A stretch of 64,000 nt of DNA from UBA4416 sp044353195. GTDB taxonomy: Bacteria > Bacteroidota > Bacteroidia > B-17B0 > Aurantibacillaceae. Location of the stretch: positions 23,888-87,887 of the forward strand of contig JBILCJ010000001.1 of the NCBI GenBank assembly GCA_044353195.1. Reading direction: 5' to 3'. Both the position numbers and the translations under genes were made by a program. Shown in pieces: positions 44,100 to 52,820 of the stretch (its first letter is position 1; each line of letters begins with the position of its first letter). The notes under the pieces are model-generated. The model worked only from the letters and a program-made list of their open reading frames with translations, was not told the origin of the DNA and did not search any database.

Positions 44100-44711
44100 A
44101 TGATTGTTATTGTTGATTACGGTTTAGGAAATTTAGCTTCTGTTGCAAATATGTTTAAAAAGGCTGGAATAAAAAATGTTTGTATTTCTAGTGATGAAAA
44201 GGTTATTGCAAAAGCTTCAAAATTGGTTTTGCCAGGAGTTGGTTCGTTTGATGCAGGTATGAAGAATTTAGAAGCTTCAAATTTAATACCGATACTGAAC
44301 AAGAAAGTGCTTGAAGAAAAAGTTCCAATTTTAGGAATTTGTTTAGGCATGCAACTTCTTACAAAACGAAGTGATGAGGGTGAGAAAAGTGGCTTAGGTT
44401 GGATTGATGGGGAAACAGTTAAGTTTAAATTAGATCCATCACTAAAACTAAAAATACCTCACATGGGTTGGAATTATATTACAGTGCAAAAACCAAATCC
44501 ATTAATTGATAGTAATAGTAAAAACAGATTTTATTTCGTCCATTCTTATTATGTAAAATGTTTCGATCAAATTCAATCTCTTGCAACGAGCCATTTTGGA
44601 AATGATTTTACATGCATGGTAATGAAAAATAATATTTACGGCGCACAATTCCATCCTGAAAAAAGCTTGAAATTTGGAATGAGACTTTTAGAAAATTTTT
44701 CGAAACTGTAA
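44100..44711 (+). CDS. HisH-like glutamine amidotransferase, first copy
   Basis: 203 aa, class I glutamine amidotransferase. The nucleophile is Cys81 in GICLGMQ, and the His-Glu pair is in QFHPEKS near the C terminus. N terminus IVDYGLGNLASVANMF. It would release ammonia from glutamine and pass it to the partner HisF-like protein, whose ATG overlaps this stop (TAATG). Placed between the NusG-like gene and an ABC exporter, with no his genes near, so a role in glycan amidination is more likely than histidine synthesis. Confidence 0.85.
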   Translation: MIVIVDYGLGNLASVANMFKKAGIKNVCISSDEKVIAKASKLVLPGVGSFDAGMKNLEASNLIPILNKKVLEEKVPILGICLGMQLLTKRSDEGEKSGLGWIDGETVKFKLDPSLKLKIPHMGWNYITVQKPNPLIDSNSKNRFYFVHSYYVKCFDQIQSLATSHFGNDFTCMVMKNNIYGAQFHPEKSLKFGMRLLENFSKL

Positions 44712-45466
44712 TGGCACTCAAACGAATTATACCTTGTTTGCTTTATGACGGGAGTGGATTAGTAAAAACGATTAAGTTTAAAAATCCAAACTACATCGGC
44801 GATCCTATTAACGCCATTAAGATATTTAACGATAAAGAAATTGACGAATTAATAGTGTTAGATATTAATGCTTCAAAGCAAAAAAGAAAACCAAATTTTG
44901 AACAAATTGCACATATGGCAAGCGAAGCATTTATGCCTTTTGCCTATGGCGGTGGTGTAAAAACGTTTGAAGATTTTTCAACTTTATATAAATTAGGTAT
45001 TGAAAAAATAGTAGTGAACTCATTGATACAGGAAAAACCTGAATTGATAAAGAAAGTAGTTGAGCAATATGGCTCTCAAGCAATTGTAGCTTCTGTTGAT
45101 GTAAAAAAATCAATTTTTAAAGGAAAGCTTCCCTATTCTTATATTGGAAATAAAATAAATGATTCAATATTACATTATGCAAAATATTTAACAAACACAC
45201 TAGGAGTAGGAGAGTTGATGATAAATAGTGTTGATAAAGATGGAACTTGGGAAGGTTACGATAACGAAATTATATCTCAGATATTAAATCATGTTGATGT
45301 GCCTGTTATTGCTTGCGGAGGTTGTGGAAGCATAAATGATTTAAAAAAAGTACTATACGAAACTGATGCAAATGCTGCTGCCATAGGTAGTATGGCTGTA
45401 TACAGTAAAAAAGGAATGGGTGTATTAATTAATTTTCCAAATAGAGAAGACATAATTATTGAATAG
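44711..45466 (+). CDS. AglZ/HisF2-like acetamidino-modification protein, first copy
   Basis: 251 aa, TIM barrel of the HisF type. By alignment to HisF (RIIACLDVKDG), the catalytic Asp11 is Leu11 here (RIIPCLLYDGSG), whereas the second catalytic Asp is kept in VASVDVKKS. Phosphate-binding glycines remain in AYGGGVKT and ACGGCGS. Loss of Asp11 argues against imidazole glycerol phosphate synthesis and fits the role of guiding ammonia from HisH to an amidotransferase of the WbpG/PseA kind. No such amidotransferase stands next to this copy; the only one in the window is at 56699. Confidence 0.85.
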   Translation: MALKRIIPCLLYDGSGLVKTIKFKNPNYIGDPINAIKIFNDKEIDELIVLDINASKQKRKPNFEQIAHMASEAFMPFAYGGGVKTFEDFSTLYKLGIEKIVVNSLIQEKPELIKKVVEQYGSQAIVASVDVKKSIFKGKLPYSYIGNKINDSILHYAKYLTNTLGVGELMINSVDKDGTWEGYDNEIISQILNHVDVPVIACGGCGSINDLKKVLYETDANAAAIGSMAVYSKKGMGVLINFPNREDIIIE

Positions 45467-45467
45467 T

Positions 45468-46316
45468 ATGCAGAAAGAAGAGCACTGGGATTTAACCATT
45501 AAGCCACAAACACATTGGTATGATTTACGAATAAAAGAAATTTTTAAGTATAAAGATTTGTTATTCTTGTTTGTAAAAAGAGATTTTATTTCAATCTATA
45601 AACAAACAATTTTAGGGCCGCTATGGTTTTTTATTCAGCCAATAATTACAGCAATAACCTTTACTGTGATATTTGGAAATTTGGCAAAAATTTCAACTGA
45701 TGGTTTACCACAAATTTTATTTTATATGTGTGGTATTACTTTATGGAATTATTTTGCTGATACATTAACTAAAACGGCTGATACGTTTTCATCTAATGTT
45801 AATATTTTTGGGAAGGTATATTTTCCTCGAATGATTGTGCCACTTTCTGTGGTAGTTTCTAATCTTATTAAATTAGGCATTCAGTTTCTTTTATTTTTAT
45901 GTATTTGGATTTATTATTTAATCCAAACCGATTTAATTCATCCTAATAAAATGTTAGTATTAATTCCTTATTTAATTATTTTAATTGGATTTATGGCGTT
46001 GAGCTTCGGTATTATTATTTCAAGTTTAACTACTAAATACCGTGACTTGAAGTTTCTAGTTACATTCGGAATCCAATTGATGATGTATGCATCTCCCATT
46101 GTATATCCTCTTTCCATTGTTCCCGAAAAATACAAATGGATCATTGTTGCAAATCCCGTTACAAGTATTATTGAATCATTTAAATATGCCTTTTTAGGAG
46201 TTGGAGAGTTTAATTGGTTTTATTTGGGTTATAGCACGTTATTTACAATCGTTTTATTTATGATAGGTTTGGTTATTTTTCATCGTGTTGAAAAATCATT
46301 TATGGATACAGTATAA
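45468..46316 (+). CDS. wzm: ABC-2 type polysaccharide exporter permease (Wzm)
   Basis: About 282 aa with six membrane helices; the N-terminal cytoplasmic WYDLRIKEIFKYKDLLFLFVKRDFISIYKQTILGPLWFFIQP is the family signature (FVKRDF...LGPLW). ATG 45468 lies 1 bp after the HisF stop and is preferred over TTG 45459. Wzm and Wzt carry completed undecaprenyl-linked polysaccharide across the inner membrane, so the glycan of this locus is built by the ABC-dependent route, not Wzx/Wzy. No O-antigen polymerase is seen in the window. Confidence 0.92.
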   Translation: MQKEEHWDLTIKPQTHWYDLRIKEIFKYKDLLFLFVKRDFISIYKQTILGPLWFFIQPIITAITFTVIFGNLAKISTDGLPQILFYMCGITLWNYFADTLTKTADTFSSNVNIFGKVYFPRMIVPLSVVVSNLIKLGIQFLLFLCIWIYYLIQTDLIHPNKMLVLIPYLIILIGFMALSFGIIISSLTTKYRDLKFLVTFGIQLMMYASPIVYPLSIVPEKYKWIIVANPVTSIIESFKYAFLGVGEFNWFYLGYSTLFTIVLFMIGLVIFHRVEKSFMDTV

Positions 46317-46319
46317 TTT

Positions 46320-47606
46320 ATGAGCAACGTTGTTTTAAAAGTAGAAAATATATCAAAACAGTATCGTCTTGGTCAACTTGGTACTGGCACTATTAGCCAT
46401 GATTTAAACAGATGGTTTCATAAAGTAAGAGGCAAGGAAGATCCTTATTTGAAGTTAGGAGCTATTAATGATAAAAGTGTTGCTGATGGTAGCGATTATG
46501 TGTGGTCATTGAAAGATATTAATTTTGAAGTGAAGCAAGGCGAAGTACTAGGTATTATTGGAAAGAATGGCGCAGGAAAATCAACTTTATTAAAAATATT
46601 ATCACAAGTTACTGCCCCCACAACTGGGAAAATAAAAGTAAAAGGCCGTATTGCAGCATTGTTAGAAGTTGGAACAGGCTTTCATCCTGAACTAACTGGA
46701 AGAGAAAATATTTTTTTGAATGGTGCTATTTTAGGAATGACTAAGAGTGAAATAAAAAGTAAGTTTGATGAAATTGTTGAATTTAGTGGTGTGGCAAAAT
46801 ATTTAGATACTCCTGTAAAGCGTTATTCATCTGGCATGATGGTTCGACTAGGGTTTGCAGTCGCCGCCCATTTAGAACCTGAAATTTTAATTGTTGATGA
46901 AGTATTAGCTGTTGGCGACGCTGAATTTCAAAAAAAATGTTTAGGAAAAATGAAGCAAGTGAGTGGAGAAGGAAGAACAGTTTTATTTGTAAGTCATAAT
47001 ATGCCATCTATTAAATCACTCTGCACTAAAGGTTTGTTTCTTGAAAATGGCAATGTGAAATTTGACGGAAATATAGATCAAACTATTTCAAGTTATTTCA
47101 ATTCAGGAATCACAGCATTAAATCAGATAGGGATTATTCCTGATAATCATCCTAGATATTCAACAGGCGAGGCTAAAATTAGAGAGGTATTCTTATTAGA
47201 CGAAAAAGAACAGATCACAAATGAACTTTTTTTTAATTCACTTATTAAATTAAAAATTAAAATAGAAGTAGTACAAAAAATTAATGATGTAATTATTGAT
47301 GTTAAAGTGGTTTCAAAAGATGGGATCATTATTTCATATTCAATTAATTCATCAAATTTAAAAGATCTTTATAATTTAGAGAAAGGTATTTCAGTGTTTG
47401 AAGTAACTATGCAGAATCAATTTCAGCCCGGTAGTTATGATTTAACTGTGGGAGTACATTTTGCAAAAGGTGTAACAATAGATTATTTGGAACATATATA
47501 TCCTTTTGATGTTTTAAACATTGGAAAAGGAAACGAAGACGATTACTTATTAAATTGGCAATTTGGATATATTAATTTGCCGTCAACATGGAAAAAAAAT
47601 AATTAA
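46320..47606 (+). CDS. wzt: Polysaccharide ABC exporter ATP-binding protein with C-terminal glycan-binding domain (Wzt)
   Basis: 428 aa. The ABC domain has Walker A IIGKNGAGKSTLL (about 85), the signature RYSSGMMVRLGFAVAAHL, Walker B EILIVDEVLAVGD and the H-loop VSHNM. Residues about 275-428 form the beta-sandwich Wzt C-terminal domain that in E. coli O8/O9a reads the modified end of the chain before export. Presence of this domain suggests that the polysaccharide carries a terminal cap. 3 bp after wzm. Confidence 0.92.
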   Translation: MSNVVLKVENISKQYRLGQLGTGTISHDLNRWFHKVRGKEDPYLKLGAINDKSVADGSDYVWSLKDINFEVKQGEVLGIIGKNGAGKSTLLKILSQVTAPTTGKIKVKGRIAALLEVGTGFHPELTGRENIFLNGAILGMTKSEIKSKFDEIVEFSGVAKYLDTPVKRYSSGMMVRLGFAVAAHLEPEILIVDEVLAVGDAEFQKKCLGKMKQVSGEGRTVLFVSHNMPSIKSLCTKGLFLENGNVKFDGNIDQTISSYFNSGITALNQIGIIPDNHPRYSTGEAKIREVFLLDEKEQITNELFFNSLIKLKIKIEVVQKINDVIIDVKVVSKDGIIISYSINSSNLKDLYNLEKGISVFEVTMQNQFQPGSYDLTVGVHFAKGVTIDYLEHIYPFDVLNIGKGNEDDYLLNWQFGYINLPSTWKKNN

Positions 47607-47610
47607 AAAA

Positions 47611-48561
47611 ATGATAGAAAATAAAAAAGTATTTATTACAGGAGGAGCTGGTTTTATAGCTAATACAATTATTTCAAGATTAGTAGAAAACAATCAGATT
47701 ATAGTTTATGATAATTTTCATCGAGATACTTTAAGTTCATCTGTTTATGCTAATCACAAAAATATCTCGATAGTAAAAGGCGATGTTTTAGATTTAGAGT
47801 CTTTAACAAAAGCAATGAAGGGAGCTGATATTGTTATTCATGCTGCAGGAATTGCAGGAATTGATACAGTGATAAAAGATCCTGTGAAAACGATGCGTGT
47901 AAATATGATAGGCACGGCTAATGCATTGGAAGCAGCATACGTTAATAATGTTAAAGATAGATTTATTGACTTTTCAACTTCCGAAATTTTTGGTTCTTAT
48001 GCTTTTAAGTCTACTGAAGAAGATAACACTGTATCAGGAAGTGCTGGTGAAGCGAGATGGACTTACGCGGTTAGTAAACTAGCAGGAGAACATTTGGCAC
48101 ACGCTTATTTTAAAAAATATAATTTGCCTACAGTAACAGTTAGGCCGTTTAACGTTTATGGTCCGGGGCAAACAGGAGAAGGAGCTATTCAGATATTTAT
48201 AAAAAAAGCATTGAAAAACGAAGATATATTTATTAACGGTGATGGAAATCAAATAAGAGCTTGGTGTTATGTTGATGATTTTGTTGAATGCATCATGTTA
48301 GCACTTTCAGATAAAAGAGCTGTTGGAGAAAGTTTTAATATTGGTAACGCTCGGGCAGTAACAACTATTTTAGGTTTAGCTGAAACAGTTTTAAGAGTTT
48401 TAAAATCTGATTCGAAAATAGTTTTCAAAGATTCATTATCGGCTGATGTAGAGTTAAGAATTCCTAGTGTTGAAAAAGCAAAAAAACTACTAAATTTTAA
48501 AGCTAAAATTGATTTAGAAGAAGGTATTTTGATTACGGCCGAATCATTTAAATTAAAGTAA
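47611..48561 (+). CDS. NAD-dependent epimerase/dehydratase (extended SDR), sugar-nucleotide enzyme
   Basis: About 316 aa from ATG 47611 (MIENKKVFITGGAGFIANTI); a longer reading from 47563 would overlap wzt and places 16 odd residues before the Rossmann fold. The NAD loop is GGAGFIA, Asp in VYDNFHRDT, and the catalytic pair in WTYAVSKLAGEH (YxxxK). Extended SDR of the UDP-glucose epimerase / dTDP-glucose dehydratase group; NVYGPGQTGEGAIQIF and INGDGNQIRAWCYVDD are shared by many. Product cannot be named. 4 bp after wzt. Confidence 0.85.
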   Translation: MIENKKVFITGGAGFIANTIISRLVENNQIIVYDNFHRDTLSSSVYANHKNISIVKGDVLDLESLTKAMKGADIVIHAAGIAGIDTVIKDPVKTMRVNMIGTANALEAAYVNNVKDRFIDFSTSEIFGSYAFKSTEEDNTVSGSAGEARWTYAVSKLAGEHLAHAYFKKYNLPTVTVRPFNVYGPGQTGEGAIQIFIKKALKNEDIFINGDGNQIRAWCYVDDFVECIMLALSDKRAVGESFNIGNARAVTTILGLAETVLRVLKSDSKIVFKDSLSADVELRIPSVEKAKKLLNFKAKIDLEEGILITAESFKLK

Positions 48562-49311
48562 TTGCAAAAACTTTTTTTGTTAGGATCTACCAGTTTTGTT
48601 GGTAAAAATATTGTAGGAGAATTAAAAAAACACTACGAGGTAATAGAATTATCAAGACCTTATTTTGATTTTTTAGATCCAAAAACATACTCAACGATTG
48701 ATTTTTCTAAATCAATTATTGTGGATTGCATAAATGTAAATAATGGTAATGTTTATGATATAGAAAATTGTAATTTGAATGGATTCAGATTATTTTTAGA
48801 TAATATTATTCAACATCATAAACAAACTAAATATATATATATTTCTACTATATCAGTTATTTCTGATGAAATAGTGAGTCAGAATAAATATGTAAAGTCT
48901 AAATTGTTAGCTGAAGACTATTTAAAAGAATCAGGTATACTGAATCATATTATTAGACTTACTTATCCTATTGGCAAGGGTGAAAATAAATTGAGATTAA
49001 CAAGTAGATTAATAAAGGATATTAAAAATAAAGAACATATTACAATTTCAGATATCAAAATTAATTTAACTCCTATAAAATGTCTTGCTGAAAATATTTT
49101 TCAACTAACTCAGTTTGAAGAAAACAAAACAACTTTTTTTTCAAACAATGTTTATATTTCATTGCAAGATTTTATAGAAACTATAGGCGAATTATTAAGC
49201 ATTAAACCAAATTATATAATTAATAAATCTGAAACGCATTTTGAGCCAATTTCCGACAATCCTATAGGGTGCGATGTGAAATTATTAGATTGTTTAAAGG
49301 AAATGATATGA
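48562..49311 (+). CDS. SDR-type sugar-nucleotide reductase/epimerase (atypical)
   Basis: 249 aa. The N terminus FLLGSTSFVGKNIVGELKK is a Rossmann loop (GSTSFVG). A YVKSKLLAED segment supplies a YxxxK pair; TISVISDEIV precedes it. Shorter than classic extended SDRs and diverged at the C terminus, resembling RmlD-like or 4-keto reductases. Starts with TTG directly after the preceding stop, and its own stop overlaps the next ATG (ATGA). It probably acts on the product of the preceding SDR as a reductase (inference). Confidence 0.65.
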   Translation: MQKLFLLGSTSFVGKNIVGELKKHYEVIELSRPYFDFLDPKTYSTIDFSKSIIVDCINVNNGNVYDIENCNLNGFRLFLDNIIQHHKQTKYIYISTISVISDEIVSQNKYVKSKLLAEDYLKESGILNHIIRLTYPIGKGENKLRLTSRLIKDIKNKEHITISDIKINLTPIKCLAENIFQLTQFEENKTTFFSNNVYISLQDFIETIGELLSIKPNYIINKSETHFEPISDNPIGCDVKLLDCLKEMI

Positions 49312-49835
49312 ATAGTAAAATGAGAGATAAAATTTTCTTTGTTGTACAAGGTTTTCTGAAGTATAACGCATTTAATAGTGGAGTTAAACTGAGAGCTATT
49401 TTTTATAAACCATTTTTTAAAAAATTCGGAAAACATGTTCAAATTTCTGATGGTGTCACCATAAAGTATCCATCAGAATTTGAAGTTGGTAGTAATGTAA
49501 AAATTGGACAGCATTGTTTTTTTGTTGGTAAAGGTGGTTTAAGTATTGGCGATAATGTTTTAATAGGAGCAGGGTCTAAAATAATTACATCGAATCATAA
49601 CTTTGAGAACACAGAACTGCCGATTGCGGAACAAGGTATTTCATTTGAAAAAGTTTTAATTGAAGAGGATGTTTGGTTAGGATTTGATGTTAAAGTACTA
49701 GGAGGCTCAATAATTAGAAAAGGCACCATAGTTGGAACTAATTCTCTTATCAATGGAAACGAATTTCCGAGTATGTCCATCGTTGTTGGAACTCCTGCTA
49801 AATTACTTAAAACCAGATTAAAACGAAATGACTAA
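49308..49835 (+). CDS. Left-handed beta-helix (hexapeptide) acyltransferase
   Basis: About 175 aa from ATG 49308, which overlaps the previous stop as ATGA; the frame is open earlier but the overlap start is preferred. Hexapeptide repeats run from about residue 50 (FEVGSNVKIGQHCFFVGKGG; LSIGDNVLIGAGSKI), with the catalytic His in ITSNHNFENTE. The end IVVGTPAKLLKTR is typical of sugar O-acetyltransferases (WbbJ/CapG type). It likely adds an acetyl group to a sugar of the exported glycan. Overlaps the next gene by 8 bp. Confidence 0.85.
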   Translation: MNSKMRDKIFFVVQGFLKYNAFNSGVKLRAIFYKPFFKKFGKHVQISDGVTIKYPSEFEVGSNVKIGQHCFFVGKGGLSIGDNVLIGAGSKIITSNHNFENTELPIAEQGISFEKVLIEEDVWLGFDVKVLGGSIIRKGTIVGTNSLINGNEFPSMSIVVGTPAKLLKTRLKRND

Positions 49836-51060
49836 AGTTTTTATTGGGCTTTCTGACATTGCTAGTTTTATTGATGATTGGGATTATGGTTTTAAAGAAA
49901 ATGGATTTGAAACTATAAAAGGGTCTTTGTATTACCAGACTCCAATTCAAAATAGTAAACTTGATTATATCATTCAAAAAAAGTTAGATAAAGTTGGTTA
50001 TTTTAAACCCGGACGAATTAGCGAAAAGTTTAAGCCTTGGTGGGACAAAAAAGTAAGAGACTCTTATTTAAGAAAAATGATGGCGCAGTGCGACATTTTT
50101 GTTTTCATTTGGAGTAGTTTTCATGCTGATTTTTCTGACTACGAAATTTTAAAAAAACATGGTAAAAAAATTATTACAATCTTTGTTGGTGATGAAGTAA
50201 GATGGGAACCGGCCATGAAACAAGAATTTATAAGTGCCAAATTGCCTGTTTTTGAATACAAAGATTACGATTATTCCATAAACAGTTTACGCTCTAGATT
50301 AAACTTATTAAGAACAGCAGAAAAATATTCTGATATTATTTTAAGCCAGCCTAACATCATGCAATTAGCTTTAAGAAATTATCAGAATTTACATATTCCT
50401 ATTGTTGTAAAAGATTATATGGAGTATAAAGCACAACGTCTTAAGCCAATTATTATTCATGCTCCAACCAGTATTGGTAAAGGCACGAAAGAAATTGAAT
50501 TGGTGATAGAAAAACTGAGAAACGAAGGTTTTTATTTTGAATATCAGCGAGTTCAAAATGTACCGAGAGAAAAAGCACTCTCGATGTATAACAATGGAGA
50601 TATAATTATTGATCAAATTCAATTACCTGGCGGTGGCAAATTAGCTCAAGAGTGCTTAGCGATGGGAAAGGTTGTTCTTACTCACATGGCTTATAAAAGT
50701 TATAATCAAAAAAAACCAATTGATTCACCATTGATTGATGTAACGGCGGAAAACTTATATAATGAGTTAGTTAAATTAATTCCTAATATAGAATTAAGGA
50801 CTCAAATTGCGGCAGAAGGAAGAGCGTATGTTGAAAAATATCATGATCCAAAAAATATTGTGAATGATGTTTTGAAAATGCTAAATGGAAATGTAAGTAA
50901 TAGTCAATCTGAATTTCAACCAACTTTTTTTAGACACTTTTTTATTCCTGAATCGAAAGAATCAATCGCTGAGTATAATAGATGGAATCAATATGTTTCT
51001 GATTGTGATTGGTATAAAAAAAATATTCAAGGAGGAGAAAGATCAGATTTGTTGTTTTAA
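49828..51060 (+). CDS. Glycosyltransferase-like protein, GT-B fold
   Basis: 410 aa. The C-terminal half has the GT-B donor-site pattern: IIIHAPTSIGKGTKEIELVIEKL, VPREKALSMYNNGDIIIDQ, LPGGGKLAQECLAMGKVVLTH (a Glu in place of the usual E-x7-E pair) and LRTQIAAEGRAYVEKYHD. The N-terminal half is less conserved and holds no helix for membrane insertion. It most likely transfers one sugar during chain assembly on the cytoplasmic face. Donor and acceptor unknown. Confidence 0.75.
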   Translation: MTKVFIGLSDIASFIDDWDYGFKENGFETIKGSLYYQTPIQNSKLDYIIQKKLDKVGYFKPGRISEKFKPWWDKKVRDSYLRKMMAQCDIFVFIWSSFHADFSDYEILKKHGKKIITIFVGDEVRWEPAMKQEFISAKLPVFEYKDYDYSINSLRSRLNLLRTAEKYSDIILSQPNIMQLALRNYQNLHIPIVVKDYMEYKAQRLKPIIIHAPTSIGKGTKEIELVIEKLRNEGFYFEYQRVQNVPREKALSMYNNGDIIIDQIQLPGGGKLAQECLAMGKVVLTHMAYKSYNQKKPIDSPLIDVTAENLYNELVKLIPNIELRTQIAAEGRAYVEKYHDPKNIVNDVLKMLNGNVSNSQSEFQPTFFRHFFIPESKESIAEYNRWNQYVSDCDWYKKNIQGGERSDLLF

Positions 51061-51062
51061 TT

Positions 51063-52817
51063 ATGTGCGGTATTGCAGGAATATATAATCTTAATCAATC
51101 ACAAGTTAGTTTAACTAATTTGAAAAAAATGACGGATGTCATTACCCATCGTGGACCTAATGGCGAGGGACATTGGTTGAATTCTAATGGTAATGTAGGA
51201 TTTGGTCATCGCAGATTGTCCATCATTGATTTAACCGAAAACGGAAAACAGCCCATGCATTATGCTGATGGCAGATACACCATCACGTTTAATGGAGAAA
51301 TTTATAATTACATTGAACTCAAAAATGAATTAAAATTAAAAGGTTATCAATTTGTTTCAGATACTGATACTGAAGTATTACTAGCTCTATATGATTTAAA
51401 AAAAGAAGCTTGTTTACAAGATTTAGATGGAATGTTTTCATTTGCTATTTGGGATGAAAAGCTGCAAACATTGTTTTGTGCGAGAGATCGTTTCGGAGAA
51501 AAACCATTTCATTATTTTAAAAATGACAACGAGTTTGTATTCGCTTCTGAAATAAAACAATTTTGGGAACTGGGGATAGATAAAAAAATTAATCAAGAAA
51601 AGCTTTTAACGTATGCAAAAACAGGTGCTTTAGAAAATTCAAATCAAATTACTGAAACCTTTTATCAATCAATTGAAAAATTAGATGCAGCGCATTATTT
51701 AATGATAAATGCAAACAAAAAGATATCAATTCAAAAGTACTGGGACATACATACACATGTTAAACCATTTGAAGGAACAATTGAACAAGCTGCCGAACTG
51801 TTTTTACAATTATTTACCAATTCTATTCGATTACGTTTACGGTCTGATGTTGCAGTTGGTTCTAGTTTATCCGGAGGTTTGGATTCATCAAGTATCGTTA
51901 TGTTAATTGATGCTTTAAAGGGTAATGAAATTAAACAAAATACATTTTCGGCGCGTTTTAAAAATTTTAGTAAAGATGAGGGTGAGCATATAGAAGAAGT
52001 TGTTAAAGCTTGTAAAAATGTTAATGTGCAATATACATGGCCTGACAAAGATTATTTTGAAGAGTCATTTGAAAAAGTAACTTATCATCAAGATGAACCA
52101 TTTGGATCGGCAAGTATTGTTGCGCAATATTCAGTCATGGAGTTGGCAAAAAAAAATAACGTTACAGTATTACTTGATGGTCAGGGAGCTGATGAGTATT
52201 TAGCGGGTTATTTGCCATATTACCATACGTATTTAAGTCAGTTGTTTTATTTAAATTCAAAGTTGTATAAGTCTGAAGTTTCAGCATACAATTCATTTCA
52301 TCAATTTTCAAGTCCTTATATAGATATTTCAAAAACAGAAACTACACGCATGAAGATAGGTAGTATGCGTCGTAAAATTTTGCAGCAAAATTTACCTTAC
52401 AAAAATACTTTACAATCAGTTTTAAAGGAAAATACGACTGTAAATGGATTAAAAGAATTATTAAGATATGCCGACAGAAATTCAATGGCGCATTCAAGAG
52501 AAGTACGATTACCATTTTTGAGCCATAAATTAGTTGAATTTGTTTTTTCTTTACCCGATGAATTTAAATTAAATAATGGTTGGACTAAATTTGTTTTAAG
52601 AAAATCGATGGATAAAATCCTTCCGCCATCTATTTGTTGGAGAGTTGATAAAATTGGATACGAACCACCACAGCATCTTTGGATTAAATCAGATAAATTT
52701 AATCACGAGATACAACAAGCTTCAAAAATGCTCAATATTCATCGAAGTAATGATGCAAATAATGAATCTGTTTTTAATCAAGATTGGCGATTACTTATGG
52801 CTTCAAAATATATTTAA
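51063..52817 (+). CDS. AsnB-like glutamine-hydrolysing amidotransferase
   Basis: 584 aa. Cys2 of MCGIAGIYN is the N-terminal nucleophile of the class II glutaminase domain (HRGPNGEGHW, FNGEIYNY, ARDRFGEKP). The synthetase domain from about residue 240 has the PP-loop SLSGGLDSSSI and LDGQGADEYLAGYLPYY. Some relatives make asparagine; others in polysaccharide loci (WbpS/WbgX type) amidate uronic acids. Its place between glycosyltransferase genes and the presence of UDP-glucuronate synthesis in this window favour a glycan role, though asparagine synthesis is possible. Confidence 0.85.
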   Translation: MCGIAGIYNLNQSQVSLTNLKKMTDVITHRGPNGEGHWLNSNGNVGFGHRRLSIIDLTENGKQPMHYADGRYTITFNGEIYNYIELKNELKLKGYQFVSDTDTEVLLALYDLKKEACLQDLDGMFSFAIWDEKLQTLFCARDRFGEKPFHYFKNDNEFVFASEIKQFWELGIDKKINQEKLLTYAKTGALENSNQITETFYQSIEKLDAAHYLMINANKKISIQKYWDIHTHVKPFEGTIEQAAELFLQLFTNSIRLRLRSDVAVGSSLSGGLDSSSIVMLIDALKGNEIKQNTFSARFKNFSKDEGEHIEEVVKACKNVNVQYTWPDKDYFEESFEKVTYHQDEPFGSASIVAQYSVMELAKKNNVTVLLDGQGADEYLAGYLPYYHTYLSQLFYLNSKLYKSEVSAYNSFHQFSSPYIDISKTETTRMKIGSMRRKILQQNLPYKNTLQSVLKENTTVNGLKELLRYADRNSMAHSREVRLPFLSHKLVEFVFSLPDEFKLNNGWTKFVLRKSMDKILPPSICWRVDKIGYEPPQHLWIKSDKFNHEIQQASKMLNIHRSNDANNESVFNQDWRLLMASKYI

Positions 52818-52820
52818 GCA

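Noticed and set aside
44100..45466. Histidine biosynthesis genes hisH/hisF
   Set aside because: No other his genes are near, and both HisF copies in the window have Leu at the catalytic Asp11 position. The polysaccharide context and the amidotransferase next to the second pair fit acetamidino-sugar formation better.
47563..47610. Upstream start for the SDR gene
   Set aside because: The 16 added residues overlap wzt coding sequence and precede the Rossmann fold start; ATG 47611 is a better start.
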